Source: Microbacterium testaceum StLB037 (lineage in GTDB: Bacteria > Actinomycetota > Actinomycetes > Actinomycetales > Microbacteriaceae). From it: a stretch of DNA of 64,000 nt. Within the stretch, counting starts at the first letter, position 1, and each line of letters opens with the position of its first letter. The notes below the pieces were generated by a model. That model ran no database searches. It was not told the DNA's origin and saw only the letters and a program-made list of their open reading frames with translations. Below are positions 36,433-45,059 of the stretch, piece by piece. Where the stretch lies: contig NZ_FNJN01000005.1 of assembly GCF_900104345.1 (NCBI RefSeq), positions 186,001 through 250,000 of the forward strand, written 5' to 3'. A program made the position numbers and the translations under genes.

Positions 36433-37319
36433 GCACCACCTCCGCAGAGCCCGTCGTCTCCGACACGGCCGAGTCCTCGGCATCCGTTCCCCCCGTCGAG
36501 CCGCCCCGCCCCCGCGTGGCGAAGACCCGACGCGGGTTCGGGGCCCGGGCAGCGCTCCTGGGCCCGCCCCTCGGCGTCCTCGTCGTGCTGCTGGGCATCT
36601 GGTACGCGATCTCGCTCACCCTGAGCGCCTCGGGCAAGGGCTTCCTCATGCCCATGCCGCACGAGATGTTCACCTCGGGCTTCTTCGACCCGCAGGTGAG
36701 CAGCGACATCTGGGTCGCCCTGTTCCGCACCACGGGTGTCGCCCTCGCCGGCCTCGGCATCGCGATGATCATCGGCATCGGATGGGCCATCGCGATGTCG
36801 CTGGCCCGGTGGGTCGAGCGCTCCACGTACGCCTACGCGGTGGTGCTCCAGTGCATCCCGATCCTCGCGCTCGTGCCCCTGGTGGGCTTCTGGTTCGGCT
36901 ACGAATTCCTCGCCCGCGTGATCGTCTGCGTCCTGATCGCCCTGTTCCCGATGGTCTCGAACACGCTCTTCGGTCTGCAGTCGGTCGACAAGTCGCAGCG
37001 CGAACTCTTCCGCCTGCAGAAGGCCGACAAGTGGACGGTGCTCACCAAGCTCACCCTGCCGGCCGCGCTCCCCTCGATCTTCGTCGGCATGCGCACCTCC
37101 GCGGGACTGTCGGTCATCGGCGCGATCGTCGGCGACTACTTCTTCCGTCGCGGCGAGCCGGGCATCGGCTCGCTCATCGCCAACTACCAGTCGCGCCTGC
37201 AGAGCGCCGAACTGTTCGCGGCGATCCTGGCCGCCTGCCTGCTGGGAGTTGCGATCTTCGCCTTCTTCGGCTGGTTGTCGAAGGTGGCCGTCGGTCGCTG
37301 GTACGACAGCACCCTCTGA
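36429..37319 (+). CDS. ABC transporter permease, SsuC-like
   Basis: 296 residues. A 45-residue Pro/Ser-rich cytoplasmic tail precedes six membrane segments with the permease loop ELFRLQKADKWTVLTKLTLP. It is the partner of the preceding ATPase, which it overlaps by 4 bp. Confidence 0.92.
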   Translation: MSTTSAEPVVSDTAESSASVPPVEPPRPRVAKTRRGFGARAALLGPPLGVLVVLLGIWYAISLTLSASGKGFLMPMPHEMFTSGFFDPQVSSDIWVALFRTTGVALAGLGIAMIIGIGWAIAMSLARWVERSTYAYAVVLQCIPILALVPLVGFWFGYEFLARVIVCVLIALFPMVSNTLFGLQSVDKSQRELFRLQKADKWTVLTKLTLPAALPSIFVGMRTSAGLSVIGAIVGDYFFRRGEPGIGSLIANYQSRLQSAELFAAILAACLLGVAIFAFFGWLSKVAVGRWYDSTL

Positions 37320-37335
37320 CCAGACCCTCCGACCT

Positions 37336-37385
37336 CCGGATGCCACGCCCTCCGCTCGCGCCACAGCGCGGGTGGCGGCATCCGG
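37336..37385 (+). terminator. Intercistronic hairpin with inverted GGATGCC words
   Basis: CCGGATGCCACGCCC (37336-37350) pairs imperfectly with GGGTGGCGGCATCCGG (37370-37385). Like the cebE-cebF hairpin it is built on an inverted pair of GGATGCC and separates a binding-protein gene from the permease gene. Confidence 0.65.
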
Positions 37386-37441
37386 CGTACCCGAAACACC
37401 CCGCACCCGAGAGCTCCACCCGTCACAGAAAGCGAACCAGC

Positions 37442-38617
37442 ATGCAGCGCTCCACCCTTCTTCGCGGCACCGCCGTCACCGGCGCCGTCGCGATCGCCCT
37501 CACGCTCAGCTCCTGCGCCGGCAGCGCCGCGGAGACCGCTCCCTCGACCGACCTGAAGATCGGCTCCGTCGACCTCTCGGCCGACTGCCCCTCGACGGTC
37601 GTCATCCAGACCGACTGGAACCCCGAGGCCGAACACGGTCACCTCTACGAGATGATCAAGGACGACTACACGATCGACGCCAACACCAAGGCGGTCACCG
37701 GGCCGCTGATGTCGGACGGCGAGTACACGGGCGTGAACCTCGAGATCCGCGCGGGCGGCCCCGCGATCGGCTTCCAGACGGTCTCGGCGCAGATGTACCA
37801 GGACGACAAGATCACCCTCGGCTACGTCAGCACCGACGAGGCGATCCAGCTCTCGGGAACCACGCCCACCAAGGCCGTCTTCGCCCCGCTGGACATCAGC
37901 CCGACCATGGTCATGTGGGACCCGGCGACCTACCCCGACGTCAAGACCATCCAGGACGTCAAGCCCGCCCTCGAGAAGAACAAGGGCGTGTGGCGCTACT
38001 TCGACGGCTCGGCCTACATCGAGTACCTCAAGAGCTCCGGCCTCGCGTCGTCGGACGTGCTCGACGGTTCGTACGACGGCACCCCGTCGAACTTCGTCGC
38101 CGCCGGCGGCAAGGACATGCAGCAGGGCTTCGCCTCGGCCGAGCCGTACGTCTACCAGAACGAGGTCTCGGCCTGGGGCAAGCCGGTGAAGTTCGCCCTC
38201 ATCCACGACTCCGGATGGCAGACCTACCAGTCGTCGGTGTCGGTCAAGGCGGACAAGTTCGACGAGCTCTCGCCGTGCCTGTCGAAGCTGGTCCCCGTGC
38301 TGCAGAAGGCCGGCGTCGCGTACTACAAGGACCCGAAGGCCGCGAACGACCTGATCCTCAAGCTCGTCGACGAGTACGCCACCGGCTGGACCTACACGCA
38401 GGGCGTGGCGGACTACTCCGACAAGACGCAGGTCGACCTGGGCCTGGTCGGCAACGGCCCCGACTCGACCTACGGCAACTTCGACGACAGCCGCTTCTCG
38501 GACTTCTTCACCAAGGCGAGCAAGGTCTACACCGACCTGGGCACCCCGCCCGCGTCGGGCTACACCCCGGCCGACCTCTACACGAACGAGTTCATCGACA
38601 AGAGCATCTCGTTCTGA
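37442..38617 (+). CDS. ABC substrate-binding lipoprotein, SsuA/THI5-like
   Basis: 391 residues. The signal peptide ends in LTLSSCAG, a likely lipobox. The body resembles THI5/NMT1-like binding proteins (VIQTDWNPEAEHGHLYEM, VNLEIRAGGPAIGFQTVSAQ, YVSTDEAIQLSG, LIHDSGWQTYQSSV). Because the neighbours are deaminase and creatininase-type enzymes, the ligand is probably a small nitrogen heterocycle. A strong hairpin follows the stop. Confidence 0.88.
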   Translation: MQRSTLLRGTAVTGAVAIALTLSSCAGSAAETAPSTDLKIGSVDLSADCPSTVVIQTDWNPEAEHGHLYEMIKDDYTIDANTKAVTGPLMSDGEYTGVNLEIRAGGPAIGFQTVSAQMYQDDKITLGYVSTDEAIQLSGTTPTKAVFAPLDISPTMVMWDPATYPDVKTIQDVKPALEKNKGVWRYFDGSAYIEYLKSSGLASSDVLDGSYDGTPSNFVAAGGKDMQQGFASAEPYVYQNEVSAWGKPVKFALIHDSGWQTYQSSVSVKADKFDELSPCLSKLVPVLQKAGVAYYKDPKAANDLILKLVDEYATGWTYTQGVADYSDKTQVDLGLVGNGPDSTYGNFDDSRFSDFFTKASKVYTDLGTPPASGYTPADLYTNEFIDKSISF

Positions 38618-38622
38618 CCGAC

Positions 38623-38653
38623 CGGCCCGGTCCGCCTCGTGCGGGCCGGGCCG
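38623..38653 (+). terminator. Hairpin terminator after the binding-protein gene
   Basis: A 13-bp stem (38623-38635 with 38641-38653, one G-T pair) and a CTCGT loop start 6 bp after the stop codon. Confidence 0.75.
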
Positions 38654-38710
38654 CTGGGGGCGGTCCGGCCGCACCCGCGCACCGAAACCCGGTCACCGCT
38701 CCGTCGCGTA

Positions 38711-38789
38711 CACAACGCAGGAGATCCGCTGCCCCGCGCCGACTGACACGCGAAATCGGGCCAGTCGGTCGGAGAACTCCTGCGTTGTG
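38711..38789. repeat. Palindromic element B1 (79 bp)
   Basis: Bounded by CACAACGCAGGAG and its exact complement CTCCTGCGTTGTG; the interior does not match copies B2 and B3. It lies behind a terminator and 62 bp before the FAD-oxidase gene. Confidence 0.8.
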
Positions 38790-38851
38790 CACCGCTGCTC
38801 GGCGCCCCCAGCGGCACCCACCCCCGCCCGTTCCACCCGGAGACACACCCC

Positions 38852-40183
38852 ATGAGCGACACCGCCACCCGCGTCCTCTCCCTCGAGGACGAACTGCTCG
38901 ACCTGCTCGGCCCCGCCGCCGTCAGCACCGAACCGCGCGTGCGCGAACGCGCCAGCGTCGACGGCTCGCCGATGTCGCCGATCATCGCCGCGAAGCTCCC
39001 GCTGGGCCTGGCCGACCTCGTCGTCTTCGCCGCGGATGCCGAGCAGATCGCCACGGCCATCGCAGCGGCATCCCGTCACGGTGTTCCGATCACGGTGCGC
39101 GGCAAGGGCACCGGCAACTACGGACAGGGCATTCCGATGCAGGGCGGCCTCGTCATCGACACCACGCGGGCCAAGGCGATCGTCGAGGTCGGCGACGGCT
39201 TCATCACCGCCGAGGCCGGCACCCCGATGGTCATGCTCGAGCAGGCCGCGTGGGCGAGCGGCCAGGCGCTGTGGATGTATCCCTCGACCGCGCAGTCGAC
39301 GATCGGCGGCTTCCTCTCCGGCGGATCCGGAGGCACCGGATCGATCGAGCACGGCTCGAACGACCGCGGTTTCGTCGCCGCCCTCGACGTCGTGCACGCC
39401 GACGGCAGCGACGAGATCCACCACGTCGAGGGCGACGAGGCCCAGAAGTACGTGCACAACTACGGCACCGCGGGCGTCATCGTCCGCGCCACGGTCCGCC
39501 TCGAGCCGCTGCGCGAGTGGCGCGGCCTCTGGGCGAGCTTCCCCGACTTCGCCGGGACCCTCTCCGTCGTGCAGACGATCGGCAACCTCACCCCCACCCC
39601 GCGCCTGGTTTCGGGCGACGGCGTCGAGATCTCGGCGGCCCTTCCCGCCGACGAGGCGATCCCCGAGGGGCGCTCGAGCCTGCGCGCGATCATCGACGCC
39701 TCGCTCATCGACGAGGTCACCGCCATCATCGAGGGTGCCGGAGGTCGCGTCGAAGCGGTGCGCGAGGGCCCGCAGGCGAGCATCCGCCTGTCGATGCTGA
39801 GCTACAACCACCCGATCGAGTGGTACCAGAAGAGCCAGCCGCACGAGGTGTTCCACCTCGAGGTCGCGGGCGCCCCGCTGGCCGACGACGTCGAAGCCGT
39901 CGAGTCGGTGTTCGCGGGGGGCAAGCTCCACATCGAGTCGACGAAGGCCTTCCCGATCGGCATGCTCGCCGCTCCGTACGTGAGCGAAGAGGACGTGTAC
40001 CGCGGCATCGCCGAGCTCAACGCGATCGGTGTCGGCGTGCACAACCCGCACCAGTGGAACGTCGACTTCAACGTCGAGCAGACCGCCGAGACCGCCGCCG
40101 TCACCGACCCGAACGGCCTGTTGAACCCCGGAAAGCTCAACCCCGACTACAACGGAGCGCGCAAGGGAGCGATCATCTCATGA
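38852..40183 (+). CDS. FAD-linked oxidase, VAO/GlcD type
   Basis: 443 residues. The PCMH FAD-binding domain is visible (VPITVRGKGTGNYGQGIPM, AEAGTPMVMLEQAAW, STIGGFLSGGSGG, NYGTAGVIVRATVRLEP), and the C-terminus has the NPHQWNVDF and LNPGKLNPDY blocks typical of glycolate-oxidase-like enzymes. It would oxidise an alcohol, amine or hydroxy acid. It is coupled by ATGA to the creatininase-family gene, so the two probably act in sequence on the same compound. Confidence 0.88.
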   Translation: MSDTATRVLSLEDELLDLLGPAAVSTEPRVRERASVDGSPMSPIIAAKLPLGLADLVVFAADAEQIATAIAAASRHGVPITVRGKGTGNYGQGIPMQGGLVIDTTRAKAIVEVGDGFITAEAGTPMVMLEQAAWASGQALWMYPSTAQSTIGGFLSGGSGGTGSIEHGSNDRGFVAALDVVHADGSDEIHHVEGDEAQKYVHNYGTAGVIVRATVRLEPLREWRGLWASFPDFAGTLSVVQTIGNLTPTPRLVSGDGVEISAALPADEAIPEGRSSLRAIIDASLIDEVTAIIEGAGGRVEAVREGPQASIRLSMLSYNHPIEWYQKSQPHEVFHLEVAGAPLADDVEAVESVFAGGKLHIESTKAFPIGMLAAPYVSEEDVYRGIAELNAIGVGVHNPHQWNVDFNVEQTAETAAVTDPNGLLNPGKLNPDYNGARKGAIIS

Positions 40184-40959
40184 CCCGTCTGCTGGCCGAA
40201 CTGAGCGGCCCCGCGGCCGCCGAGGCCCTCACCGAGAAGTCGATCGTCGTGCTGCCCACCGGCGCGATCGAGCACCATGGACCCCACCTCCCCTTGGCGA
40301 CGGATGCCATCGTCGCCGAGGCCTCCGCAACGGCCGCCGTCGCGCGGGCCGCCGCGCAGGGCCTCGACGTGTGGCAGCTGCCGACCCTGTCGATCACGAA
40401 GTCCGACGAGCACTCGTGGGCGCCGGGCACCCTGTGGCTGACCCCCGAGACGATGATGCAGACGATCGTCGACATCGGCCGGTCGCTCTTGACCACCCGG
40501 GCCCGCACCCTCGTGTTCCTCAACGGCCACGGCGGAAACGTCGCGCTGCTCAACGTCGCCAACCGCGAGCTGCGGCGCCGCTTCGGGCTGCGCACGTTCT
40601 TCATGCCCGCGGCCCGCGTGCCCTCGTTCGACGGCACCGACGGCGGACCCGATGAGCACGGCACCGGCATCCACGCCGGCCACGGCGAGACGAGCATGAT
40701 CATGCACCTGCGCCCCGAACTCGTGGACGCCTCGAAATTCGAGGCCACGGTCCCGGCGCACATCGGCGACTTCCGCCACATCGGCTTCAACGGCAAACCC
40801 GTGACCTTCGGGTGGCTCTCGAACGACTTCGGCCCCACCGGCGTGCTCGGCGACCCGACCGGAGCGAACGCCGCGCACGGCGCGCAGCTGTTCGAGGACA
40901 GCGTGTCGTTCGTCGTCGAAGCGCTCGAGGAGATCAGCCGATTCGACTACACCGCGTGA
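40180..40959 (+). CDS. Creatininase-family amidohydrolase
   Basis: 259 residues. The metal-binding pattern of the family is complete: VLPTGAIEHHGPHLPLATDA, FLNGHGGN and HAGHGETSM. Members open cyclic amides (creatinine) or hydrolyse formamides (FAPy deformylase). Together with a cytosine/creatinine-deaminase-like enzyme upstream it suggests two routes into, or successive steps of, one heterocycle pathway. The exact substrate is unknown. Confidence 0.9.
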   Translation: MTRLLAELSGPAAAEALTEKSIVVLPTGAIEHHGPHLPLATDAIVAEASATAAVARAAAQGLDVWQLPTLSITKSDEHSWAPGTLWLTPETMMQTIVDIGRSLLTTRARTLVFLNGHGGNVALLNVANRELRRRFGLRTFFMPAARVPSFDGTDGGPDEHGTGIHAGHGETSMIMHLRPELVDASKFEATVPAHIGDFRHIGFNGKPVTFGWLSNDFGPTGVLGDPTGANAAHGAQLFEDSVSFVVEALEEISRFDYTA

Positions 40960-41037
40960 CCGCGACGTCGGCTGCGGCGGCACCGCGGCCCGGCCCGTCC
41001 GCGCCTCGCGCTGGCGCCCGCGCATGCCGTCTGCGGG

Positions 41038-41127
41038 CACAACGCAGGAGAGGGGCAGCTGCGGCGCGACCGATCCCCAGGACTCGGCGGATTGGCGGCG
41101 TCACGGGGCGCAATCTCCTGCATTGTG
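41038..41127. repeat. Palindromic element B2 (90 bp)
   Basis: Left end CACAACGCAGGAG (41038-41050), right end CTCCTGCATTGTG (41115-41127), one mismatch between arms. Together with B3 it fills most of the gene-free interval 40960-41335, in which nothing else was seen. Confidence 0.8.
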
Positions 41128-41217
41128 TCGCGCTGCGGGTCGGAGGCTGCAGAGCGGGTGCGGGCGCTCCGGCCGGGGCTGCGGACCGGAACCCGCCTCG
41201 CGCCGCGGCCTCCGGCC

Positions 41218-41313
41218 GGACACGACGCAGGACGTCCGCCGAAGCGGCGCACGCAGGGCAGCGATCCGCGCGGACGCGCGCCGGCGGCCCGGCCGATCTC
41301 CTGCGTTGTGTCC
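41218..41313. repeat. Palindromic element B3 (96 bp)
   Basis: Left end GGACACGACGCAGGA, right end TCCTGCGTTGTGTCC (41299-41313), one mismatch. It ends 22 bp before the MFS start codon. Confidence 0.78.
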
Positions 41314-41335
41314 GAGGTCCACGGGAGGGAGGCGC

Positions 41336-42550
41336 GTGAGCGTCGCCGCCGAGACGGGCCAGGGCGTCCGCGCCTACGGACAGGTGCTGCGTCTGCCCGG
41401 GGCTCGCAGCTTCGTCGCCGCCGGCATCCTCGCGCGCTTCCCCCGGGCGACGCTGTCGCTCGGCATCATCCTGCTCGTGTCGGCCGCGACCGGCAGCTTC
41501 GCCTCGGCCGGGCTCGTCGTCGCTCCCCTCGTCGGCGGCATGGCGATCGCGGCACCCCTGTGGTCATCGCGCATGGACCGCCACGGCCAGGCCCGCGTGA
41601 TCCTGGTGTCGCTCGCATGCCTCGTGCTCGCGGCATCCGGGTTGCTCGCCCTCGTGCTCACGGGTGCACCGTTCTGGACGTGGCTCGTGGCCGCGTTCGT
41701 CACGGGGGCGGCGACCCCGGACCTCACCTCCGCCGTCCGCGCGCGGTGGACCGTGCTGGCACCGCCGGCTCAGCGCACCCCCGCTCTGGCGCTCGAGACG
41801 ATCGCCGACCAGATGGTGTTCATCTCGGGGCCGCCCGCCATCACCGCGGTGGCCGCCGCCCTCGACCCCGCGGTGGCAGTCCTCGGCTCGCTCGGGCTCG
41901 GAGTGATCGGCGGCGTGTGGCTCGCATCGCAGCGCGCGACGCAGCCCGCACCGACACCGCGCGGGCCGCGCCGAGGGCTCGTCCTGCCGCCCGCCGGGGT
42001 GATCCCCATCGCGGTGGCCTGCATCGCCTTCGGCGGAGTCTTCGGCGCCTTCGACGTGAGCCTCGTCGGCTGGGCCGAGCTGAGCGAGCGGCCGTGGCTC
42101 GCGGGGCCGGCGTTCAGTGCCTTGGCCGTGGCCATCGCGATCGGGTCGGTGGTCACCGGAGCGCGGACGTGGAAACTCTCCCCCGCCGCGCGATACATCC
42201 TCTTTGCCGCGCTCGCCTGCGCGGTCGCCCTCGCCCTGCCGTTCGCGCAGGGATCCGCTCCCGCGCTGTTCGGGGTGATCCTCATCCTCGGGCTCGCGCT
42301 GTCGCCGGTGATGGTGTCGGGAATCCTCGTGGCATCCGGCCGCGCGCCCGAGGGCCGCGTGACCGAAACCCTCGCCTACCCGACCGCGGCAATGTCGCTC
42401 GGCGTGCCGATCGGAGGGGTGATCGCCGGAGCCGCCCTGGATTCGACGGGCCCCGCGGCCGCTCTCGTCACGATCGCCGTCTCGCTGGCGTGCGCAGCGG
42501 CGATCGCCGCGGTCGGCGAAGCGCTGCTGCGGATCGCGCAGCGTCGCTGA
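41336..42550 (+). CDS. Major facilitator superfamily transporter
   Basis: 404 residues from the GTG preceded by GGGAGGGAGG. Twelve hydrophobic segments; WSSRMDRHGQARVILVS is a variant of the loop 2-3 motif. The substrate is unknown; transport of the heterocycle handled by the upstream operon is possible but unsupported. It is convergent with the hydrolase gene. Confidence 0.85.
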   Translation: MSVAAETGQGVRAYGQVLRLPGARSFVAAGILARFPRATLSLGIILLVSAATGSFASAGLVVAPLVGGMAIAAPLWSSRMDRHGQARVILVSLACLVLAASGLLALVLTGAPFWTWLVAAFVTGAATPDLTSAVRARWTVLAPPAQRTPALALETIADQMVFISGPPAITAVAAALDPAVAVLGSLGLGVIGGVWLASQRATQPAPTPRGPRRGLVLPPAGVIPIAVACIAFGGVFGAFDVSLVGWAELSERPWLAGPAFSALAVAIAIGSVVTGARTWKLSPAARYILFAALACAVALALPFAQGSAPALFGVILILGLALSPVMVSGILVASGRAPEGRVTETLAYPTAAMSLGVPIGGVIAGAALDSTGPAAALVTIAVSLACAAAIAAVGEALLRIAQRR

Positions 42551-42565
42551 CGTCTCGCGCGTCGG

Positions 42566-43360
42566 TCAACGGGAGAGCGCGGCACCCAGGTGGCGCAGCA
42601 CCGAGACGTGGCCGTCGTCGGCGTGCAGGTCGAGCGTCGCGTGCGGGAGGGCGGCCTCGAGCATCCGAGCGTGAGCGGGAGGGATGACGCGATCGCGCTC
42701 GCCCTGGACGAGCAGAACGGATGCCGCGACCTCGGCGAGCGCGAACCCCCAGGGCCGGGTGAACGCGAGGTCGTCGTCGATGACGCCCTCGGGTCCGTCG
42801 GCTCCGGCCGCGCCGGCGTCGGCTCCGAGAGACGCCCACTCGCCCTCGAGCGCCGCGAAGTCGGCATCCGTGAACTGCTCCGGATCGAACTCGTCGGTCT
42901 CGGCGAAGCGGCGACGTGCGGCTTCGCCGTCGACGGCCGATCGCAGCCCACCCGGCGCCTGCATGCCGGTGAACCACGCGTCATCGCCGGTGAACGGCGC
43001 GGGGCTCGCGAAGGTCACGACGCCGCGGACCAGCTTCGGCATCGCCGCCGCGCACGCTATGGCGTGAGGCCCGCCACCGGACGCGCCGACCGAGACGACG
43101 GATGCCACGCCGAGGGCGTCGAGCGCCGGAACGAGCCCCGCGGCGACGTCGGCGACGGTGCGGCCGGGCTGTCGCGGTGACCCGGCGTAGGCGGGGCGGG
43201 CGACGGAGACGACGGCGAGACCGTGGGCGTCGGCCGCCCGCTTCACCGGCGGCAGGATCGCCCCGGTCTGGGGTGACCCGTGGTGCCACAACAGCACGTC
43301 GCGCCCCGCGACCTCGGCGACGGAGGTGTGGACATCGAGCCCCGCGATGCGTCTGCGCAT
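42566..43360 (-). CDS. Alpha/beta hydrolase
   Basis: 264 residues. Oxyanion region WHHGSPQTG, nucleophile Ser in SVGASGGGPHA, late acid in LLVQGERDRVIPP and catalytic His in ADDGHVSVL. It is cytoplasmic. The substrate cannot be read from the sequence. It lies directly downstream of a TetR regulator on the same strand. Confidence 0.88.
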   Translation of the reverse strand: MRRRIAGLDVHTSVAEVAGRDVLLWHHGSPQTGAILPPVKRAADAHGLAVVSVARPAYAGSPRQPGRTVADVAAGLVPALDALGVASVVSVGASGGGPHAIACAAAMPKLVRGVVTFASPAPFTGDDAWFTGMQAPGGLRSAVDGEAARRRFAETDEFDPEQFTDADFAALEGEWASLGADAGAAGADGPEGVIDDDLAFTRPWGFALAEVAASVLLVQGERDRVIPPAHARMLEAALPHATLDLHADDGHVSVLRHLGAALSR

Positions 43361-43399
43361 GCCCTCACGCTGTCACGGAGTCCCGTCGCGCGCGAGGGC

Positions 43400-44020
43400 T
43401 TACGCCGGCTCTCCGAAGCCGTCCTGTCCGCTGTCGTCGAACGACACGAGGGCGAACGCGCGTCGGACGACGGCCACCGGGGATTCGTCGCCTCCGTGGA
43501 ACGCCCACCAGAAGAGGGCGGCGTTCGAGGCTCCGGCCAGGGCGTGGGCGCGAACGGCCGTCTGCAGGGCGTCACTCGGCGAGGCATCGCGCTGGGCGGC
43601 GAACCGCACCACAGCGTCGGTCATCGTTCCGATCGTCGAGGCACCGTCGGCGGCGAGCGCCGGGTTCGCCTGGATGACGTGCAATCGGCGACGGGTGACC
43701 TCGAGCAGCTCCTCCGGAATGTCCACGGCGGCGGCGTAGGCGGTGCGGATGACATCCCACAGGTCGTCGTCCGGGGCGCTGCCCGCGAGGGACGCCCGGA
43801 ATCGGTCGGCCGACTCATCGAGACCGCCCCAGACGAGCGCGGCTTTGCTGGGGAACAGCCGGAACAGCGATCGTCGGCTCACCTCGGCCGCCGCCGCCAC
43901 GTCGTCCATCGACACGGATTCGAACCCGCGCTCGTCGAAGAGCCGCAGGGCGATGAGCGAGACCCGATCGGGATCGATCGAGCGAGGGCGGCCCGTGGGA
44001 CGGTCGTTCGCGGAGTTCAT
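43400..44020 (-). CDS. TetR-family regulator
   Basis: 206 residues from the ATG with AAAGG 5 bp upstream; a GTG two codons earlier is the alternative. The helix-turn-helix reads SMDDVAAAAEVSRRSLFRLFPSK. It is divergent from a short-chain dehydrogenase, with a palindrome in the 68-bp gap, and likely represses both directions. Confidence 0.93.
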   Translation of the reverse strand: MNSANDRPTGRPRSIDPDRVSLIALRLFDERGFESVSMDDVAAAAEVSRRSLFRLFPSKAALVWGGLDESADRFRASLAGSAPDDDLWDVIRTAYAAAVDIPEELLEVTRRRLHVIQANPALAADGASTIGTMTDAVVRFAAQRDASPSDALQTAVRAHALAGASNAALFWWAFHGGDESPVAVVRRAFALVSFDDSGQDGFGEPA

Positions 44021-44027
44021 AGACACC

Positions 44028-44048
44028 TTTCGGCACTGAGTGCTAAAA
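44028..44048. promoter_or_regulatory. Candidate TetR operator
   Basis: A 21-bp palindrome, TTT-CG-GCACT-G-AGTGC-TA-AAA, lies between the divergent TetR and dehydrogenase genes. Spacing and symmetry are typical for TetR dimers. Confidence 0.7.
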
Positions 44049-44088
44049 CTGTATCGACGCGGCGGGCGCCGCGCGTGAGGGAGGAATC

Positions 44089-44847
44089 ATGACCGACACG
44101 AGCATCGACCGATTCGCCGGCAAGACCATCATCGTCACGGGCGCGGGATCCGGCATCGGGCGCGCCACGGCCGCGCGGATCGCGCGCGAGGGCGGACGGG
44201 TGATCGCCACCGACGTCGCCGCCGAACGCCTCGACGAGGTGCGCGCGGAACTCGCGGACTTCTCGATCGAGACGGTCGTCGGAGACGTGTCGCAGGCCGA
44301 GACGATCGAGCGCATCATGCAGGCCGCCGGAGACCGGATCGACGGGCTCGCCAACGTCGCCGGCATCATGGACGCCTTCCTCCCGCCGAGCGAGGTCGAC
44401 GACGCCACCTGGGACCGCGTGCTCACCGTCAACCTCACCGCTCCGATGCGTCTGACCCGCGCCGTCCTGCCCGTGATGATCGCCGCGGGGGCGGGATCGA
44501 TCGTCAACGTCGCCTCCGAGGCGGCACTGCGCGGATCCGCCGCGGGAGCCGCGTACACCTCGTCGAAGCACGGGATCGCAGGCTTCACGAAGAGCGTCGC
44601 GTTCTTCCACGGGCCGCAGGGCATCCGCGCGAACGCCGTCGCCCCGGGCGCCGTGGCCACCAACATCGAGGCCCCGATGCGCAGCGACTACGCGGCCGGG
44701 CGGATCGGGCCGATCATGCAGGTCGTCATTCCCCCCGTGGCCCAGCCCGAGCAGCTCGCCGCAGCCCTCACCTGGCTGCTCAGCGACGACTCCGCCAACG
44801 TCAACGGTGCGCTTCTGCCGAGCGACGGCGGGTGGTCGGCGGTCTGA
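44089..44847 (+). CDS. Short-chain dehydrogenase/reductase
   Basis: 252 residues. Cofactor motif TGAGSGIGRATA, NVAG-type segment VAGIM, catalytic Ser-Tyr-Lys in NVASEAA and YTSSKHG. GGGAGGAATC precedes the ATG. The substrate is unknown; regulation by the divergent TetR is likely. Confidence 0.92.
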   Translation: MTDTSIDRFAGKTIIVTGAGSGIGRATAARIAREGGRVIATDVAAERLDEVRAELADFSIETVVGDVSQAETIERIMQAAGDRIDGLANVAGIMDAFLPPSEVDDATWDRVLTVNLTAPMRLTRAVLPVMIAAGAGSIVNVASEAALRGSAAGAAYTSSKHGIAGFTKSVAFFHGPQGIRANAVAPGAVATNIEAPMRSDYAAGRIGPIMQVVIPPVAQPEQLAAALTWLLSDDSANVNGALLPSDGGWSAV

Positions 44848-44851
44848 CTCC

Positions 44852-44872
44852 CCCGGGCCGGTTCGGCCCGGG
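44852..44872 (+). terminator. Hairpin after the dehydrogenase gene
   Basis: A perfect 9-bp stem, CCCGGGCCG with CGGCCCGGG, and a GTT loop start 4 bp after the stop; no T-tract. Confidence 0.7.
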
Positions 44873-44910
44873 CGCCAAAGCCACATACCGGCGGGCGCCC
44901 GCGAGCCGCC

Positions 44911-44966
44911 GAGCGTCCAAGAAACCCGGACGGCCGCGGCATCCCGTCCGGGTGTTTCGGACACTC
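44911..44966. repeat. Palindromic element E1 (56 bp)
   Basis: A long imperfect stem runs from GAGCGTCC to GGACACTC with the inner arms CCCGGACGG and CCGTCCGGG. The same ends and the same inner arms recur in E3 at 59363-59417. It lies between convergent genes. Confidence 0.78.
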
Positions 44967-44990
44967 GAAAGGGTAGGGGCCAAGGCAGGT

Positions 44991-45042
44991 TGAGCGTCCG
45001 GAACACGCCACCCCGGCGCGCGGGACGCGGAGTGGACGCTCA
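44991..45042. repeat. Palindromic element E2 (52 bp)
   Basis: TGAGCGTCC (44991-44999) and GGACGCTCA (45034-45042) form a perfect 9-bp inverted repeat with the same terminal word as E1, but a different interior. Confidence 0.65.
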
Positions 45043-45059
45043 GCAGGAAAGACGCGGGG

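Noticed and set aside
38711-38789. Element B1 as a simple rho-independent terminator
   Set aside because: The arms are separated by more than 50 bp, there is no T-tract, and a better hairpin terminator lies at 38623-38653.
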